Assembly (NCBI RefSeq): GCF_016283395.1
Contig: NZ_JAEEMU010000053.1
Coordinates: forward strand, 1 to 60,537
Length of the DNA: 60,537 nucleotides
Direction of reading: 5' to 3'
From: Ruminococcus sp.
GTDB taxonomy: Bacteria; Bacillota_A; Clostridia; Oscillospirales; Ruminococcaceae
Shown here: piece after piece, positions 18,466-26,018 of the stretch
How the letters are laid out: each line of letters starts with the position of its first letter
How positions within the stretch are numbered: position 1 is the first letter of the stretch
The notes under the pieces: generated by a model
Told to the model about the DNA's origin: nothing
Databases searched by the model: none
Seen by the model: the letters and a program-made list of their open reading frames with translations, nothing else
Program-made: the position numbers and the translations under genes

Positions 18466-18503
18466 CTTAATTAAGATTTCTCCAAATTTTAATATCCCCT
18501 GAA

Positions 18504-18540
18504 AGGCAGTCGGTTTCCATCGGCTGTCTTTTCATTTTTT
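18504..18540 (+). terminator. Intrinsic terminator downstream of the xylanase
   Basis: AGGCAGTCGG / CGGCTGTCT stem with two G-U pairs and a short loop, followed by TTTTCATTTTTT. Confidence 0.75.
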
Positions 18541-18574
18541 ATTTGGATATGAAAAAAGCGCGAAGCTGCACCAT

Positions 18575-18603
18575 TTGATTTTATTTTTCATATATGCTAT
18601 AAT
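18575..18603 (+). promoter_or_regulatory. Promoter of the second ECF operon
   Basis: TTGATT at 18575-18580, a 17-base spacer and a consensus TATAAT at 18598-18603, about 50 bases before the ECF start. Confidence 0.8.
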
Positions 18604-18653
18604 TCAATGTGACCATTTTGATTTTCGGTGCGTGTTTATAGTGAAAGGAGCTG

Positions 18654-19139
18654 ATGATATTGCTTAATAACGGCTGCGCTCGCGAGGCGGTCGAGAAATA
18701 CGGCGATATGCTGTACAGAATATGTCTCGTTATGCTAAAAAATACTGCCGATGCAGAGGACGCTGTGCAGGAAACATTTATAAAACTTGTGCAGAGACCA
18801 ACTGCATTTGACAGTGCAGATCATGAAAAAGCATGGCTCATCACTGTAGCCACAAATAAATGCCGCGATATGCTGAGGTATCGTAAAAGACATAAAACAG
18901 AAAGCGAAGAGCTTTTACAAGGATATTTCATCGAGAATAACGACAGCGGGATACTTGAAGCTTTGTCGGAGCTTGATGAAAAATACAGGATCATCCTTGT
19001 ACTCTATTATGTTGAGGACTATAAAATAGATCAGATATCCGAAATTACCGGGATAAGTGTTTCGGCAGTAAAAATGCGCCTTTCGAGGGGAAGAAAGCTG
19101 CTGAAAGAAAAATACCGAAAGGAGTATGTTGTAGCATGA
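18654..19139 (+). CDS. ECF RNA polymerase sigma factor (second pair)
   Basis: A 161-residue ECF sigma factor. Region 2 is YGDMLYRICLVMLKNTADAEDAVQETFIKL with DHEKAWLITVATNKCRDMLR; region 4 is LDEKYRIILVLYYVEDYKIDQISEITGISVSAVKMRLSRGRKLL. AAAGGAG lies only 3 bases before the ATG at 18654, so the in-frame TTG at 18660 is an equally likely start. The following gene overlaps by 4 bases (ATGA) and encodes a membrane protein with an anti-sigma layout. Preceded by a strong promoter. Confidence 0.92.
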   Translation: MILLNNGCAREAVEKYGDMLYRICLVMLKNTADAEDAVQETFIKLVQRPTAFDSADHEKAWLITVATNKCRDMLRYRKRHKTESEELLQGYFIENNDSGILEALSELDEKYRIILVLYYVEDYKIDQISEITGISVSAVKMRLSRGRKLLKEKYRKEYVVA

Positions 19140-20680
19140 CAAATAATTTGAAAAATGAATTGGAGAAAATCAAAATGTCTAAAGATACAAAAGAAAGAAT
19201 AATCGCTGCGTGTGAAAACTCAGTGAGAAATAGATCCATAAGCAAAACAGATAATGACGAATATACAGATCATGTATTCACAGCCGAGAGAATCAAGCCT
19301 AAAAATCGTCTCCTGCGCAGTATAAGTGCTGTTGCAGCCTGTGCAGTTATTGCAGGCGGTATAGGTACAACAGGTTATCTGCTCAACAGAAACGGAAGCG
19401 TACCTGCTACAGAGACGGAGACTACAGAGCCGGTTGAAGAAAATAAAACTGAGATTACTCCGTTCGGAGATTTCAGTACCTTTGACTTTGATGTTTACAG
19501 AGGTGCTAAAAGAGAAAAAATAGAGATCAACACTGAAACAAAGGATAATATCGCTGTTTTCCTTAATAATTTCAATTGGGGCGAGGAAGTGCCTCTTGAT
19601 GATGTTCCTGTGGAAAAAATTGAAAAAGAAGATTTCGATGTATATTCTTTTGAATGGAAGAAAGATGGTATATCATATGCTTTGGCAATTGTTGATATTG
19701 GATTTGCTATGTCAGCTCAGTATTCAATTCCGGATGCTGAGAATGGTATCCCTGAGGTTGAAAATGGTAAGAGCCGCCGTATTAATTATGAAGCCTTTGA
19801 TAGGGGAATGAAGGCTATAATCGGCACCGAAATTGACGATAATACTATAACTCCCGTATTATGTGAAAAGTCGCCGTTTACTGATCTGCTCGCTACGGAT
19901 TATGAGATCTCACCTTATACCCTTGAGTACGAAATTCCTGCACAGGAAAAGCGAGATCAGCTTGCAGAACTCTTTGAGTCTCAGACATGGTATGAATTTG
20001 ACGGTACTGTTAATTATTACGGCTGGCCTGTACATCCAAACAGAAATAATCTGACGATCAAGTATACCGAGGGTACGACTGTAAGCTATATTTCAGCTGA
20101 TTTCCGAAATACAGCCTGCATTTACAGTGCAACATATGACGGAGATACCTTAGTTGATGATGACTGGAGATTCTATAAGTGTGAGGATATGAACTTCGGT
20201 GTAAAGATCTGTGATATGTTTGGAACGATTATCCCAGACGATTTCCGCTATCCTGAAGATGAGCCCGTTGAACTTGAAGAAGAGGCTGACGCTCCGTTAT
20301 CTTCTGTTTTGGAGGACCTTAGAAATACGGACAATGATATTACTTTAAACAAGTATGTGAATTATAATTGGGAAAAAGAGAAGCTTACTGACGAGCAGAT
20401 CGACAAGCTGAAGCAGTATTTTGAGACACATGAGCTGAAGAACGAGGATCTTGTACCTGATATGTGGAAAGGATTCGGTTCTCAGGAATTCTGCGAGTCA
20501 TTCGGAAATAACTTCATAATGATATGGGGGGATAACACATTTAAGGATCTGGACTTTTCAGATGACAGACAGTTTATTGCAATACATTTCGACTCTGGAA
20601 ATGCCCATGGATATGATACAAAGATATATAAGCTCCATGATGCAGATCAGTTAGAGTTCCTTTATGATATCTTAGGATAA
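19136..20680 (+). CDS. Putative anti-sigma factor, single-pass membrane protein
   Basis: 514 residues: a cytoplasmic N-terminus of about 60 with NNLKNELEKIKMSKDTKERIIAACE, then one membrane segment (about 64-82, SISAVAACAVIAGGIGTTGYLL), a Thr/Glu-rich spacer and an acidic extracytoplasmic domain of about 400 residues. The N-terminal word SKDTKERIIAAC is common in ECF-linked membrane proteins of Clostridia, and the gene overlaps the sigma gene by 4 bases. I infer an anti-sigma role. No zinc-finger motif is present. The outer domain has two similar halves (ESQTWYEFDGTVNYYGWP type) of unknown function. Confidence 0.7.
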   Translation: MTNNLKNELEKIKMSKDTKERIIAACENSVRNRSISKTDNDEYTDHVFTAERIKPKNRLLRSISAVAACAVIAGGIGTTGYLLNRNGSVPATETETTEPVEENKTEITPFGDFSTFDFDVYRGAKREKIEINTETKDNIAVFLNNFNWGEEVPLDDVPVEKIEKEDFDVYSFEWKKDGISYALAIVDIGFAMSAQYSIPDAENGIPEVENGKSRRINYEAFDRGMKAIIGTEIDDNTITPVLCEKSPFTDLLATDYEISPYTLEYEIPAQEKRDQLAELFESQTWYEFDGTVNYYGWPVHPNRNNLTIKYTEGTTVSYISADFRNTACIYSATYDGDTLVDDDWRFYKCEDMNFGVKICDMFGTIIPDDFRYPEDEPVELEEEADAPLSSVLEDLRNTDNDITLNKYVNYNWEKEKLTDEQIDKLKQYFETHELKNEDLVPDMWKGFGSQEFCESFGNNFIMIWGDNTFKDLDFSDDRQFIAIHFDSGNAHGYDTKIYKLHDADQLEFLYDILG

Positions 20681-20685
20681 AATAA

Positions 20686-20714
20686 AAACCGCACATCATA
20701 ACGATGTGCGGTTT
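20686..20714. terminator. Bidirectional terminator
   Basis: AAACCGCACATC / GATGTGCGGTTT stem with a 5-base loop and T-runs on both strands. It lies between the convergent anti-sigma gene and the AraC gene. Confidence 0.88.
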
Positions 20715-20716
20715 CT

Positions 20717-21577
20717 TTATCTAAGTGCATATAGTTTTTTGAAGTCTGTGGGTGTACAGTGTTTTATCTCCTTGAAGATACGGTTGAATGTGGTCAGACT
20801 CTTGAAGCCCGAACGCATAGCAACGTCTGTGATCGGTATGCCGGGATCAAGGAGAAGAAGCTCGGCAGCCTTTGTACGTCTTGCGTTTATGTACTGCAAA
20901 TACGACATTGAATTATACTGCTTGAAGATACGTGAGAAGTGGTATTTGCTGTAGCCTGCAACATCGGCAAGCTGGTCAAGCGTGATATCGTACATATAGT
21001 TATTGTCGATATACTTGAGGACAGTACCGAACTTTTCACTGTATTCGTCTATCTTATCGTCATCACAGTCCATAACGATCTTCTGCTGTTCAAGCTGGTA
21101 CTCGCGAAGAGCCATAAACAATTCGATCACCTTAACGTATATCTTTACATCAGCCAGTTCTGAATTTGAGGTATACAGCGAAAGTATATCGAGCATTGTC
21201 TTTTTGGCGAGTACATGGAGCTCTTTGTCCATATCCATATTAATGAGCACAGGTGAATTCAGAGAGCGCATAACAGGTTCAAGGGCAGATATCTCGCCGA
21301 GGATACTGTTATCGCACTGGAAGATTATACGTCTTCCCGGAATAGCAGGCATACCGTGAAGCTCGCCCGGTGGAACGATGAGAACATCGTTTTCGGGGAT
21401 CTTGTAGTCAATGCCGTTTACCCTTACCGTATACTCATTTTTCAGCGGCATAATAAACTCAACAGCATTATGCCAGTGAACAGGATATTCTTCGTTCTGA
21501 ACATTGTCATAGAGCATGGCATATTTTTTTGTGTCATACTCGACTGTCTCAAAGTCTCCTGAAAGATGTTTTATCAT
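20717..21577 (-). CDS. AraC-family transcriptional regulator
   Basis: About 286 residues, started at 21577 (MIKHLSGDF) because GAGGGGGG lies 9 bases upstream; the longer frame to 21625 has no such site. An N-terminal cupin domain has VHWHNAVEFIMPLKNEYTVRVNG and PENDVLIVPPGELHGM, as in sugar-sensing AraC proteins. The C-terminal pair of helix-turn-helix motifs is ITLDQLADVAGYSKYHFSRIFKQYNSMSYLQYI and ITDVAMRSGFKSLTTFNRIFKEIKHCTPTDF. It may control carbohydrate genes, but no target is adjacent on its strand. Promoter at 21670-21698. Confidence 0.92.
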   Translation of the reverse strand: MIKHLSGDFETVEYDTKKYAMLYDNVQNEEYPVHWHNAVEFIMPLKNEYTVRVNGIDYKIPENDVLIVPPGELHGMPAIPGRRIIFQCDNSILGEISALEPVMRSLNSPVLINMDMDKELHVLAKKTMLDILSLYTSNSELADVKIYVKVIELFMALREYQLEQQKIVMDCDDDKIDEYSEKFGTVLKYIDNNYMYDITLDQLADVAGYSKYHFSRIFKQYNSMSYLQYINARRTKAAELLLLDPGIPITDVAMRSGFKSLTTFNRIFKEIKHCTPTDFKKLYALR

Positions 21578-21669
21578 TTTAAATACCCCCCCTCTGACAT
21601 TAATAGTGCAGAGGCTTGTGACCAAATATTGCTATCGTTGGTCGTTGCTTATTCAATAATTCTAATACC

Positions 21670-21698
21670 ATTATAATCTATATGACGACTTTTGTAAA
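21670..21698 (-). promoter_or_regulatory. Promoter of the AraC-family gene
   Basis: Minus-strand TTTACA (21693-21698), a 17-base spacer and TATAAT (21670-21675), about 90 bases upstream of the start at 21577. Confidence 0.75.
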
Positions 21699-21794
21699 TG
21701 GTTTTTGTGCAACTTTGTGAAAACTATACAAAGCGACTAATCAAATTTTGCGCAATATGGAAGTACCAATTACAGATGAATTACAAATGGGTAA

Positions 21795-21833
21795 CAAAAA
21801 ATCCCCCTGATGACCGCATATCATCAGGGGGAT
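21795..21833 (-). terminator. Terminator after the flotillin gene
   Basis: Stem ATCCCCCTGATGA / TCATCAGGGGGAT with a 7-base loop. On the minus strand it is followed by TTTTTTGTT. Confidence 0.88.
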
Positions 21834-21852
21834 AAGGTTTTTGCTAAAATTG

Positions 21853-23433
21853 TTACGATTCAGGTGAGTTATCGTCGTCTGTATCAAACTCAGTATAGTA
21901 CTGATAATCGTCAGAGTCAGAAGCATCATCCTGTGTATCTCTGTTTTCTTCGTAGCTGTATACGTATTCGTCAGCGTTATCAGAGCTTTCAGACTCGTCA
22001 GCAGCTGTTGTTGCAGCCTTCTTGCCTCCGAGGAAACCAGCCAGCAGATCTCTGAGGTCAACGCCTGTTGCAGCTGAGAGACCATCAGTTACCTTAGTGG
22101 TAGAACCAATGATATCACCAACCAGCTTGCTGGAGTTTCCGTCGCCGTACATTGTGATCTTGTCAACCTGTGACAGAGGTGTAGCAGCATTCTTAACGAC
22201 CTCAGGCAGAGCCTTGAAGTACATTTCGAGGATAGCAGCTTCACCGTATTTTTTCATAGCCTCAGCCTTAGCGTTGATACCTTCAGCCTCAGCAAGTCCC
22301 TTTGCACGGATAGCGTCAGCCTCTGCCTTACCTACGGCAGCGATACCTTCAGCTTCCTGCATCTTAGCGAACTTCTGAGCTTCAGCCTCAGCCTTCTGAG
22401 CCTCAGCCTCCTGCTCACGCTGGAAACGATCTGCCTCAGCTTCTTTCTTGAGCTGATAGAGCTTTGCGTCAGCTTCCTGCTGTGCCTTATAGCGGTCAGC
22501 TTCAGCCTTTTTCTTGATCTGAGCTTCGAGAGCCTTTTCAGTTACCTCAGCCTCGCGAGCCTTGAGTTCTACGTCCTTTTCGGAAGCAGCGATGTTAGCG
22601 TTAGCCTTTGATACCTCAATGGACTTACGCTGTTCCTCGCGCTGGATCTCATAAGCTGCATCAGCGATAGCGAGCTGTGTATCAGCTTCTTTTTTGAGCT
22701 CAGCCTGACGGATAGCGAGTTCGTTGTTTTTCTGAGCGATCTCGGTCTCTGCAAGTATCTTAGCGTCATTAGCTTCTTTCTTAGCCTGAGCCTTGGCGAT
22801 CTCGATCTCCTTTTCGGACTCAGCACGTGCGATAGCAGCCTTCTTCTGGATCTTTGTGGTGTTGTCGATACCGAGATTTTCGATAAGGTTCTGGTCGTCG
22901 GTAAAGTTCTGAACGTTGAAGGAAACTATCTCAAGACCCATTCTGTTGAGGTCCGGAGCAGCGTTTTCCTGAACTTTTTCAGCGAATGCCTTACGGTCAT
23001 TGACCATAGCCTCAAGGGACATCTGACCAACGATCTCACGCATATTACCTTCGAGAACCTCTCTTGCAACCTTTGCAACGTAAGCGGTATCCTTGTTAAG
23101 GAAGTTTTCAGCACCCAGCTTTATGAGAGTCGGGTCACTGCTTACCTTTACGTTAACGTTAGCGTCAACATTGATGTTGATATAGTCTGCTGTAGGAACA
23201 GCACTTGAAGTCTTTACGTCAACAGCTATGAGCTGGAGCTTCAGCTTGTCGACACGCTCAAAGAAAGGTATACGAATGCTCGCCTTACCGATTATGATCT
23301 TTTTTCTCAGACCTGAGATGATATAAGCGGTATCCGGGGGAGCCTTTATGTAACCAGTGAAAATAATTATAAGAAGAAGGATAATACCTACTGCGGCGGG
23401 AAGAACAACTCCCCAGTTAACATCATCGAACAT
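21853..23433 (-). CDS. Flotillin-like SPFH/band 7 membrane scaffold protein
   Basis: About 526 residues, started at 23433 (MFDDVNWGVV) because GGAGG lies 4-5 bases upstream; the ATG at 23445 is at the site itself. An N-terminal membrane hairpin or anchor (about 10-27) leads into the SPFH domain (about 30-200; RIPFFERVDKLKLQLIAVDVKT, NVNVKVSSDP). A long Ala/Glu/Lys coiled-coil (about 200-385) follows, then a flotillin C-terminal domain (KALPEVVKNAATPLSQVDKITMYG) and an acidic Asp/Ser/Tyr tail. Flotillins organise membrane microdomains. No NfeD partner gene is nearby, although clostridial flotillin genes often have one. Promoter at 23518-23546. Confidence 0.92.
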   Translation of the reverse strand: MFDDVNWGVVLPAAVGIILLLIIIFTGYIKAPPDTAYIISGLRKKIIIGKASIRIPFFERVDKLKLQLIAVDVKTSSAVPTADYININVDANVNVKVSSDPTLIKLGAENFLNKDTAYVAKVAREVLEGNMREIVGQMSLEAMVNDRKAFAEKVQENAAPDLNRMGLEIVSFNVQNFTDDQNLIENLGIDNTTKIQKKAAIARAESEKEIEIAKAQAKKEANDAKILAETEIAQKNNELAIRQAELKKEADTQLAIADAAYEIQREEQRKSIEVSKANANIAASEKDVELKAREAEVTEKALEAQIKKKAEADRYKAQQEADAKLYQLKKEAEADRFQREQEAEAQKAEAEAQKFAKMQEAEGIAAVGKAEADAIRAKGLAEAEGINAKAEAMKKYGEAAILEMYFKALPEVVKNAATPLSQVDKITMYGDGNSSKLVGDIIGSTTKVTDGLSAATGVDLRDLLAGFLGGKKAATTAADESESSDNADEYVYSYEENRDTQDDASDSDDYQYYTEFDTDDDNSPES

Positions 23434-23517
23434 ATAAACCTCCATATCACGATGCTGTGCTTATGCGGAGCACATAAATTATTAACAGCAGTTGACTCGT
23501 TTCAACTGCATGACATA

Positions 23518-23546
23518 ATTATATATTATTTTTGCTTTTATGTCAA
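23518..23546 (-). promoter_or_regulatory. Promoter of the flotillin gene
   Basis: Minus-strand TTGACA (23541-23546), a 17-base spacer and TATAAT (23518-23523). The leader then holds two stems, GCAGTTGA/TCAACTGC (about 23489-23510) and TGTGCT/AGCACA (about 23456-23474). Confidence 0.82.
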
Positions 23547-23626
23547 TAGGCGACAAAAAATACGCTTCGTATAGATGATATATGTGTTTTGTGCATAATG
23601 AACAGAAGATATGTTTGAGTCAATAA

Positions 23627-23660
23627 GTTCATATGAACCTATTGAATAGTTCTGAGAACT
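23627..23660. promoter_or_regulatory. Pair of palindromes, possible operator
   Basis: GTTCATATGAAC (23627-23638) and AGTTCTGAGAACT (23648-23660) share the half-site AGTTC and lie about two helical turns apart, centre to centre. They fall between the flotillin promoter and the promoter at 23735. No matching regulator can be named. Confidence 0.35.
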
Positions 23661-23734
23661 TTAAGTGTGATTTTTAGGCAATTTTTATCCTCTTCGGCTA
23701 ATTATTACAGTTTGGTTACAGTTTTTTATACGGC

Positions 23735-23763
23735 TTGACTTTAAAAACTTTGACTATTATAAT
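23735..23763 (+). promoter_or_regulatory. Promoter of the small Cys-rich ORF and rtcB
   Basis: TTGACT (23735-23740), a 17-base spacer and consensus TATAAT (23758-23763). No other promoter is evident before rtcB. Confidence 0.82.
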
Positions 23764-23796
23764 AAATCCATATTCTATGAAAGGACGGTGAACACC

Positions 23797-23889
23797 ATGA
23801 CCATATTTACAAAAAATTATCAGATGTCAGAATTTAATATCACAACAGAAAAGCATGGAGTTTGCCCGAAGTGTTCAGCCATGTGCTGA
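23797..23889 (+). CDS. Small 30-residue ORF with a C-terminal Cys cluster
   Basis: The frame reads ATG to TGA for 30 residues and ends in CPKCSAMC. It begins MTIFTKNYQM. AAAGGA lies about 12 bases upstream, rather far, but within range. A strong promoter stands 34 bases before the start, and a perfect terminator (23914-23938) follows 25 bases after the stop. It may be a short peptide gene in its own right, with three closely spaced Cys suited to metal or redox chemistry, or a leader peptide controlling read-through into rtcB. I recognise no family. Confidence 0.5.
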   Translation: MTIFTKNYQMSEFNITTEKHGVCPKCSAMC

Positions 23890-23913
23890 GCTTTTGCGTA
23901 TAAAGAGCATTAT

Positions 23914-23938
23914 GCACTCCTGCGGGAGTGCTTTTTTT
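23914..23938 (+). terminator. Intrinsic terminator between the small ORF and rtcB
   Basis: GCACTCC / GGGAGTGC stem with a 3-base loop and seven Ts. The rtcB start codon lies 32 bases downstream, with no new promoter seen between, so it could act as an attenuator. Confidence 0.88.
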
Positions 23939-23969
23939 ATGCGCTCGGGCGGGCTCGGAAAGGAAAATT

Positions 23970-25175
23970 ATGATCGTTTTAAACGGAAAATACAATTCAG
24001 CCAAGGTCTTTACGGAAGTGATCGAACAGGACGCTGTTTCACAGATCATAGCATTTTGTAGCCAGCCCATGAGTGCAGGTTCACAGATCAGGATAATGCC
24101 TGATGTCCATGCAGGTGCAGGCTGCACTATCGGTACTACCATGACTATCACGGATAAGGTGATACCTAATCTTGTGGGAGTGGATATCGGCTGCGGAATG
24201 GAGACAGTAAGACTAAAGGAGAAGCATATCGAATTGCAGAAGTTGGACAAGCTTATCTACGAGAAGATACCTTCGGGATTTTCAATCAGAGAAAAGCCTC
24301 ACCGCTACTGCGAGAGGATAGACCTTACGGAGCTTTACTGCTACAAGCATATTGATCCGCTTCGTGCTGAAAAGAGCATCGGTACTTTGGGCGGCGGAAA
24401 TCACTTTATCGAAGCAGATAAGGGCGAGGACGGCAGTATTTATATCGTTATCCACTCAGGCTCACGTCATCTCGGTGTGGAGGTGGCAAAATACTACCAG
24501 AATGAAGCCTACAGACGGCTCAATAAAAGCTCCGATAAGGAGGTCAGTGAGCTTATCGCGCGACTGAAAGCCGAGGGTAAGCAGAAGCAGATACAGTCGG
24601 AGCTTAAAAAGCTGGAAAACACAAAAACCACAGATATCCCCAAGCACCTTGCATACTGTGAGGGAGAGCTCTTCAATCAGTATATCCACGATATGAAAAT
24701 AGTTCAGCAGTTCGCAATGCTCAGCCGTCAGGCTATGATGGACGAGATCATCAAGGGTATGCATCTGCACGTTACTGAGCAGTTCACGACAATACATAAT
24801 TATATTGATACCGATACTATGATACTCAGAAAGGGAGCTGTTTCGGCAGCGGCAGGCGAGAAACTGCTCATACCTATCAATATGCGTGACGGAAGTCTCA
24901 TCTGCACAGGCAAGGGCAATCCCGACTGGAACTGCTCCGCGCCACATGGTGCAGGAAGGCTTATGTCTCGTTCACAGGCAAAGCAGAGCTTTACAGTGTC
25001 TGAGTTCAAGAAGCAGATGGACGGTATCTACACTACATCTGTAAATGCGCAGACTCTGGACGAGTGTCCTATGGCTTATAAGTCAATGGAAGATATCGTG
25101 GATAATATCGGCGATACTGTGGAGATAAACGAGATCATCAAGCCTGTCTATAACTTCAAGGCAGGCGAGGAGTAA
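23970..25175 (+). CDS. rtcB: RNA-splicing ligase RtcB
   Basis: 401 residues, started at 23970 (MIVLNGKYNSAKVF) because GGAAAGGA lies just upstream; an upstream in-frame ATG at 23928 sits inside the terminator. RtcB joins 2',3'-cyclic-phosphate or 3'-phosphate RNA ends to 5'-OH ends using GTP and Mn. Metal and guanylate motifs are present: MPDVHAGAGCTIGTT, VGVDIGCGMETVR, GTLGGGNHFIE, IHSGSRHLG and the guanylated His in SAPHGAGRLMSRSQAK. It likely serves RNA repair. No archease gene is adjacent. Confidence 0.95.
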   Translation: MIVLNGKYNSAKVFTEVIEQDAVSQIIAFCSQPMSAGSQIRIMPDVHAGAGCTIGTTMTITDKVIPNLVGVDIGCGMETVRLKEKHIELQKLDKLIYEKIPSGFSIREKPHRYCERIDLTELYCYKHIDPLRAEKSIGTLGGGNHFIEADKGEDGSIYIVIHSGSRHLGVEVAKYYQNEAYRRLNKSSDKEVSELIARLKAEGKQKQIQSELKKLENTKTTDIPKHLAYCEGELFNQYIHDMKIVQQFAMLSRQAMMDEIIKGMHLHVTEQFTTIHNYIDTDTMILRKGAVSAAAGEKLLIPINMRDGSLICTGKGNPDWNCSAPHGAGRLMSRSQAKQSFTVSEFKKQMDGIYTTSVNAQTLDECPMAYKSMEDIVDNIGDTVEINEIIKPVYNFKAGEE

Positions 25176-25179
25176 ATAT

Positions 25180-25202
25180 AAATTCAGCTTGGCTGAATTT
25201 GT
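25180..25202 (+). terminator. Terminator after rtcB
   Basis: AAATTCAGC / GCTGAATTT stem with a TTG loop and a short T-run. Confidence 0.65.
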
Positions 25203-25206
25203 ATCA

Positions 25207-25285
25207 AGTTGAGAGTTCAGAGTGAAGAGTTGAGAGTTAAAGTGTTCGTTTCATTCAAATTATAACTCTCAACTCTCAATTCTAA
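25207..25285. repeat. Inverted GAGAGTT repeat element
   Basis: AGTTGAGAGTT is present twice in direct order (25207-25240) and again inverted (AACTCTCAACTCTC, 25264-25278), making a large stem. Non-coding. Looks like a short mobile-repeat remnant between rtcB and the next gene. Confidence 0.55.
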
Positions 25286-25304
25286 ACTGATTTAAAGGTG
25301 AAAA

Positions 25305-25748
25305 ATGGAAATATATACAATGACAAATACCCATGAAAAATGGGAGAGTGTTGCGGCTTTTGCCGAGAAATGCTCATGGGGAGCAGGAAAGAACCTCGCA
25401 AAGCTTATGTGCAAAGACTTTTTCAAGAACTGGGAGCGCGTATTTGCTGCCTTTGAAAATGACGAGCCTGTGGGCTTCTGCACTCTTACCGAAAAGGACG
25501 AGCTTGCTCCTGAATATCCCTATTCGCCGCTCATAGGCTTCGTGTTCGTTGACGAGGCTCACAGAGGCAAGAGGATATCGGAGAAAATGATAAAGGCAGT
25601 TCTTGAGTACGCAAAAACTATCGGATATGACAAGGTGTATGTCATGAGCGGCGAAAAGGGACTGTATGAAAAGTACGGTTTCAGCTATATGGGCGACTTT
25701 GAGTCAATATATGGCGGTAAAGATCAGCTGTTCGTGATATCACTGTGA
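25305..25748 (+). CDS. GNAT-family N-acetyltransferase
   Basis: A 147-residue single-domain GNAT. The acetyl-CoA region is IGFVFVDEAHRGKRISEKMIKAVLEYAKTIGYDKVYVMSG (about 77-116), with the R/Q-x-x-G-x-G/A-type loop seen as HRGKRIS, followed by LYEKYGFSYMGDF. Substrate unknown. AAAGGTG precedes the ATG. A 55-residue basic protein gene follows after 12 bases and may be co-transcribed. Confidence 0.88.
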   Translation: MEIYTMTNTHEKWESVAAFAEKCSWGAGKNLAKLMCKDFFKNWERVFAAFENDEPVGFCTLTEKDELAPEYPYSPLIGFVFVDEAHRGKRISEKMIKAVLEYAKTIGYDKVYVMSGEKGLYEKYGFSYMGDFESIYGGKDQLFVISL

Positions 25749-25760
25749 ATGGAGGAAATA

Positions 25761-25928
25761 ATGGATAAATTTGTGTCTTATGACAAAATGAGCAAAAAGG
25801 AGAAAAAGAAGATAGACTCCGCAAAGCGCGGCAGCTGGAACGGAGTTGACCCTGCTACAAAAACGGTGGATACTGACAAAAGACGCTACAGGCGCAAGCC
25901 GAAACACCCAGAGAACTTTGATGAATGA
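25761..25928 (+). CDS. Conserved-looking small basic protein, 55 residues
   Basis: ATG at 25761 with GGAGGAAATA directly upstream and TGA at 25926. The protein is Lys/Arg-rich, with MSKKEKKKIDSAKRGSWNGV, then DPATKTVDTDKRRYRRKPKH. The central R-G-x-W-x-x-V-x-P-x-T-K pattern resembles small basic proteins I recall being annotated as hypothetical in many Clostridia. No function known. Too short for many gene finders. Confidence 0.75.
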   Translation: MDKFVSYDKMSKKEKKKIDSAKRGSWNGVDPATKTVDTDKRRYRRKPKHPENFDE

Positions 25929-25933
25929 TATTC

Positions 25934-25962
25934 TTGATTTTTTACGTTAAAAATGATACAAT
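25934..25962 (+). promoter_or_regulatory. Promoter of the membrane protein at 26019
   Basis: TTGATT (25934-25939), a 17-base spacer and TACAAT (25957-25962). Confidence 0.7.
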
Positions 25963-26018
25963 ATTGTTTAAGAGAGGTTTTTGTCAAATAAAGCCGAATA
26001 AAACATAAGAGGTGTATC

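Noticed and set aside
24462..24947. A 161-codon minus-strand frame opposite rtcB
   Set aside because: The plus-strand frame is a clear RtcB with conserved motifs through this whole region; the opposite frame has no start signals.
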